Assembly (NCBI GenBank): GCA_032622095.1
Contig: CP136061.1
Location: 265,020,077 to 265,084,076 of the forward strand
Length of the DNA stretch: 64,000 bases
Direction: 5' to 3'
Origin: Siphonodentalium dalli
Lineage: Eukaryota > Mollusca > Scaphopoda > Gadilida > Siphonodentaliidae
Both the position numbers and the translations under genes were made by a program. Of the stretch, positions 59,001 to 64,000 are shown in pieces. The first letter of the stretch is position 1; each line of letters opens with the position of its first letter. The notes beneath the pieces were generated by a model. It ran no database searches. It was given only the letters and a program-made list of their open reading frames with translations, and was not told the DNA's origin.

Positions 59001-62000
59001 TAGTAGACCTTAGATGCCTTCATTCGCTAGAGATTTCGCGGTCCTCCTCCCATTAGTTTCTGAGTATTTCCAATTAAACAGAAAACGGCCGCAGTAGAAA
59101 AACAATATACTTCCTTGGTTACACCATGGAAGTATAATAATAGGATCAATCATGAGTGGAAAGAATCGCAGTTTATGGACGGAAAATATGAAGTATGGTG
59201 ATTATATGTTGTCCTAATATGTGTAGGTTGATCTCAAGTGTTTGGACGTGACCCCACCCCTGCCTCGAAATTGGGTGACGGGGTTGGGAAAACATCAACC
59301 CCTGGCACAAACTGCTAAGTTTGAGGCCCCGTAACTTCGTCAGTTTCCAACGGATTTTAAAGTTGTTTCCAGTTTTGTGATTTGCGGCTGACATAGATTG
59401 CATAGTATAAATTTCATCTGATTTGGAGACGGATAACACTTTGATTATTGGAAAGCATATGGGCCCAAATTCAAACTTGTACGGCCAAAATCTCCGCCAT
59501 TTTCCAACGTATTTACGATCTGTCTTCAGCTTCGAGATAGGCTGATGTTGCAGATATTATATTCCAAGTTTCATCTGATTCCGAGAAGAATTAAAATTCG
59601 GCACCACGGACCACCCCTCCCCAGACCCACAATAATGAACCGACACTGGCAAAATTTGGCCCACCGCGTGCCGTCTCCAGTCCGTACGCATTTTCGTATC
59701 AGATGACATCCTATGTTCGATATCTTCGGAGGAGATGTGTTATCAAGCACATGGGCCCAAAATTGCAAAGTTTGAGGGCCCGCGATTCTTTTAGTTTTCG
59801 ATGGATTTTCGAAATTCTTCCAGTTTCTAGATCGGCTGATGTTGCAGATGTTATATTCCAAGTTTCATCTGATTCCGAGAAGAATTAAAAATTGGTACCA
59901 CGGACCACCCCTCCCCAGACCCACAATAATGAACAGACACTGGCAAAATTTGGCCCACCGCGTGCTCTCTTCCGTCCGCACACGTTGGCGTATCAGATGA
60001 TATCCTATGTTCGATATCTTCGGAGGAGATGTGAGGACAAGCACATGGGCCCAAATTGCAAACTTTGAGGGCCCGTAACTCTTGCATTTCTTCTCGGATT
60101 TCAAAAATCCTTTCCGGTATGAGTTTGTTTTCGTTCGGGAAATACATAAACTTAAATATATGAATGTCAATCAAAATTTTATTTTGCAAACAATTTGCCC
60201 CCCACCCCAGTGTCAAAATATATGTCTGACCCTGTCAAAATTTCCTTCTCTGACTAAACTGACAACGGTCAACACGACTATGAAAACCACATGCAGTTAT
60301 CTGGAATGATACAAGAGGACAACAGAGTACAATCAAATAGAGGTTTGCCAACTATGGGCGGTAACTCCTCAGGGAAAGCGCGGACACAAGTTCTGATGCC
60401 CGTGGGCAGTAGGGCATATCGAGATGTGTATACAGTCCAATTTTCGATGCTCTGCTCCTTATAATTTCCGAGATAATAAAATGACATTTTTTCATATAAA
60501 GGGAGATAACTCTACGGGGTAAATGCGGACAATATCCGTTATGAGCCAAAGGCATAGAACTCATTTACCCCAACATACTTACCAAACTTGAGTTTTCTAG
60601 TACTAATACATTCCGAGATTTGGGCGTTGAAAAATACTGTAGTATAATAATAATAATAATGAAAAATAATCGAAAAAGGGCCATAACTCTGTTAAAAGAT
60701 ATTGGACCAACATCCGGATACCATTATTTTTAGTAGACCTTAGATGCCTTCATTCGCTAGAGATTTCGCGGTCCTCCTTTCATTAGTTTCTGAGTATTTC
60801 CAATTAAACAGAAAACGGCCGCAGTAGAAAAACAATATACTTCCTTGGTTACACCATGGAAGTATAATAATAGGATCAATCATGAGTGGAAAGAATCGCA
60901 GTTTATGGACGGAAAATATGAAGTATGGTGATTATATGTTGTCCTAATATGTGTAGGTTGATCTCAAGTGTTTGGACGTGACCCCACCCCTGCCTCGAAA
61001 TTGGGTGACGGGGTTGGGAAAACATCAACCCCTGGCACAAACTGCTAAGTTTGAGGCCCCGTAACTTCGTCAGTTTCCAACGGATTTTAAAGTTGTTTCC
61101 AGTTTTGTGATTTGCGGCTGACATAGATTGCATAGTATAAATTTCATCTGATTTGGAGACGGATAACACTTTGATTATTGGAAAGCATATGGGCCCAAAT
61201 TCAAACTTGTACGGCCAAAATCTCCGCCATTTTCCAACGTATTTACGATCTGTCTTCAGCTTCGAGATCGGCTGATGTTGCAGATATTATATTCCAAGTT
61301 TCATCTGATTCCGAGAAGAATTAAAATTCGGCACCACGGACCACCCCTCCCCAGACCCACAATAATGAACCGACACTGGCAAAATTTGGCCCACCGCGTG
61401 CCGTCTCCAGTCCGTACGCATTTTCGTATCAGATGACATCCTATGTTCGATATCTTCGGAGGAGATGTGTTATCAAGCACATGGGCCCAAAATTGCAAAG
61501 TTTGAGGGCCCGCGATTCTTTTAGTTTTCGATGGATTTTCGAAATTCTTCCAGTTTCTAGATCGGCTGATGTTGCAGATGTTATATTCCAAGTTTCATCT
61601 GATTCCGAGAAGAATTAAAAATTGGTACCACGGACCACCCCTCCCCAGACCCACAATAATGAACAGACACTGGCAAAATTTGGCCCACCGCGTGCTCTCT
61701 TCCGTCCGCACACGTTGGCGTATCAGATGATATCCTATGTTCGATATCTTCGGAGGAGATGTGAGGACAAGCACATGGGCCCAAATTGCAAACTTTGAGG
61801 GCCCGTAACTCTTGCATTTCTTCTCGGATTTCAAAAATCCTTTCCGGTATGAGTTTGTTTTCGTTCGGGAAATACATAAACTTAAATATATGAATGTCAA
61901 TCAAAATTTTATTTTGCAAACAATTTGCCCCCCACCCCAGTGTCAAAATATATGTCTGACCCTGTCAAAATTTCCTTCTCTGACTAAACTGACAACGGTC

Positions 62001-62601
62001 AACACGACTATGAAAACCACATGCAGTTATCTGGAATGATACAAGAGGACAACAGAGTACAATCAAATAGAGGTTTGCCAACTATGGGCGGTAACTCCTC
62101 AGGGAAAGCGCGGACACAAGTTCTGATGCCCGTGGGCAGTAGGGCATATCGAGATGTGTATACAGTCCAATTTTCGATGCTCTGCTCCTTATAATTTCCG
62201 AGATAATAAAATGACATTTTTTCATATAAAGGGAGATAACTCTACGGGGTAAATGCGGACAATATCCGTTATGAGCCAAAGGCATAGAACTCATTTACCC
62301 CAACATACTTACCAAACTTGAGTTTTCTAGTACTAATACATTCCGAGATTTGGGCGTTGAAAAATACTGTAGTATAATAATAATAATAATGAAAAATAAT
62401 CGAAAAAGGGCCATAACTCTGTTAAAAGATATTGGACCAACATCCGGATACCATTATTTTTAGTAGACCTTAGATGCCTTCATTCGCTAGAGATTTCGCG
62501 GTCCTCCTCCCATTAGTTTCTGAGTATTTCCAATTAAACAGAAAACGGCCGCAGTAGAAAAACAATATACTTCCTTGGTTACACCATGGAAGTATAATAA
62601 T
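44091..62601. repeat. type B long satellite: ten units of 1730 or 2024 bp
   Basis: Units start at 44091, 45821, 47845, 49869, 51893, 53623, 55353, 57083, 58813 and 60543; a partial unit runs 62273-62601. Units 1 and 5-10 are 1730 bp, units 2-4 are 2024 bp. Copies are nearly identical; visible changes include C to T near 46256, G to A near 46398, C to A near 59539 and CC to TT near 60779. The module structure is the same as types A and A'. Recurrent frames of 60-121 codons on both strands (for example 45129-45494 minus and 45360-45587 plus, repeated once per unit) are repeat translations with no domain. Confidence 0.95.
45821..51892. repeat. three long B units carrying an extra 294-bp module
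   Basis: In units 2, 3 and 4 the module that begins near TTTCATCTGATTCCGAGAAG and includes AATTCGGCACCACGGACC is present twice in tandem (for example 46579-46872 and 46873-47166). It occurs once in unit 1 and units 5-10. The next module in every unit is a diverged homologue of similar length, so misaligned exchange between neighbouring modules explains the gain. Confidence 0.93.
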
Positions 62602-62815
62602 AATGAAAAATAATCGAAAAAGGGCCATAACTCTGTCAAAATATATTGGACCAACATCCGGATAGCATTATTTTTAGTAGACCTTAGATGCCTACATTCG
62701 CTAGAGATTTCGCGGTCCTCCTCCCATTAGTTTCTCAGTATTTCCAATTAAACAGAAAACGGCCGCAGTAGAAAAACAATATACTTCCTTGGTTACACCA
62801 TGGAAGTATAATAAT
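62401..62815. repeat. doubled module at the B to A' switch
   Basis: A B-type module (from CGAAAAAGGGCC at 62401) ends with the hairpin and TATAATAAT near 62601. It is followed by an A'-type copy of the same module (CGAAAAAGGGCC at 62615). The offset is 214 bp: 201 plus the 13 bases AATGAAAAATAAT that the A to A' switch at 36405 lacks. Confidence 0.85.
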
Positions 62816-64000
62816 AGGGCAAATCATGAGCTCAATAAATCGCAGTTAAGGGACGGAAAATATGAATTAGGATGATTATATCTTTCCCTTAACATGTGTG
62901 GGTTGATCTCAAGTGTTTGGGAGTGACCCCACCCCTGCCTCGAAATTGGGTGACGGGATTGGGAAATAGTCAAACCCGGCCCAAAATGCGAATTTTGAGA
63001 GCCCGTAACTCCGTTATTTTCCAATGGATTTAAAAATTGTTTTGAGTATTGTGATCAGCTACTTACATTGATTATTTTTTATAAATTTTGTCTGATTCAG
63101 AGACGAATAACATTTTGTTTATTGGAAAGAATACGGGCCCACATTCAAAGTTTGAGGGCCCAAATCTCCGCCATTTTTTAACGGATTTACAATCTGTTTT
63201 CAGTTTTATGATCAACGTGTATGGTATATGTTATATATCAAGTTTCATATGATTCGGAGACGAAATAAATTTTGGTACCCCGGACCACCCCTCTCCTGAC
63301 CCACAACACTGAACCGACACTGGCAAAATTTGGCTCATCGCGTGCTCTCTTCAGACCGCACGCATTGGCGTATCAGTTGACATCCAAAGTTTGACATCTT
63401 CGGAGGAGATGTGATCACAAGCATATGGGGCCAAATTTGCATTGTTTGAAGGCCCACAACTCTGACATTTTTCAATGGATTTTCGAAATTCTTTCAGTTT
63501 CTAGATCGGTTGGCGGTATGGATGTTATATTCCAAGTTTCATCCGATTCTGAGAAGAATACAAAATTGGTATTCCGGACCACCCCTCCCCTGACCCACAA
63601 CACTGAACCGACATTGGCAAAATTTGGCCCATCGCGTGCTCTCTTCAGACCGCACGCACTGGGATATCAGACGACATCCAAAGTTCGACATCTTCGGAGG
63701 AGATAGGGTCACAAGCACATGGGACCGACACTTGCAAACTTTGAGGGCCCGTAACTCTTGCATTTCTTCTCGGATTACAAAAATCCTTTCCGGTATGGGT
63801 TTGTTTTCGTTCAGGGAATCTACATACTTAAATAGATGAATGTCAATAATAAAAAAAAATTGCGAAAATATTGCCCCCACCCCAGTGTAAAAATATATGT
63901 CCAACCCTGTCAAATTTTCTTCCTCGGACTAAGCTGACAACGGTCAACACGACTACAAAAACCAAATACAGTTATCTGGAATGATACGGGAGGACAACAG
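62602..64000. repeat. A' satellite unit, copy 3, cut by the window end
   Basis: Nearly identical to 42470-43865. Visible differences include CC to TT near 63571. The unit continues past base 64000, so whether a further B array follows cannot be seen. Confidence 0.92.

Noticed and set aside
26794-63913. Recurrent minus-strand frames of 87-124 codons, one set per satellite unit
   Set aside because: They persist because the units are nearly identical. Opposite-strand frames persist equally, neighbouring modules break the frame, and no domain is recognisable.

Overview
This 64-kb window is repeat-dominated, AT-rich, animal-type nuclear DNA with no intact protein-coding gene that I can support. 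The only protein-level homology I recognise is two decayed non-LTR retrotransposon (LINE) reverse-transcriptase fragments. All other open frames are short, often run through tandem repeats, and often overlap on both strands. The LINE types, the many inverted-repeat elements and the recurrent motifs GGGCCATAACTC and GGGAGATAACTC suggest a marine invertebrate. To my knowledge those motifs are frequent in mollusc and other lophotrochozoan non-coding DNA. The taxonomic call is an inference.

Left half (1-23.9 kb) is a mosaic of palindromic elements and minisatellites. Two inverted copies of one TTAA-flanked, piggyBac-type MITE lie at its edges (1-280, cut by the window start, and 23533-23932, complete). 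Each carries two near-perfect 69-bp hairpins. Between them are a 232-bp TTAA palindrome (277-508), a 1.6-kb element with inverted ends (1377-2986), five minisatellites, a LINE fragment on the minus strand (5838-6790) and another on the plus strand (8362-8984). A giant 4.9-kb palindrome (8985-13880) and a nested palindrome cluster (16764-19012) follow. A 46-bp perfect palindrome (19837-19882) leads into a 3.5-kb satellite of 31-bp and 95-bp units (19915-23452).

The middle (23.9-26.8 kb) holds a 130-bp tandem duplication and a 272-bp tandem duplication. Each 272-bp copy carries a tRNA-like A box, B box and T-run (SINE-like).

The right half (26.8-64 kb) is mostly one family of long satellites with units near 1.7 kb. 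Five near-identical 1742-bp units (type A, 26861-35570) lead to a diverged unit (A', 36406-38118). A non-array spacer follows (38119-42046) with a Tc1/mariner-like MITE (38657-38826) and an element with G-rich inverted ends (40019-40528). Then come a second A' (42470-44090), ten type B units (44091-62272, either 1730 or 2024 bp) and a third A' that runs off the window end. The 2024-bp B units carry one extra 294-bp internal module. Switches into A' fall at the same hairpin next to a TAA-rich run, and at two of them a 201- or 214-bp module is doubled. There are no genes here to form a pathway. The region reads as heterochromatin-like or transposon-graveyard DNA shaped by inverted-repeat transposition and unequal exchange.
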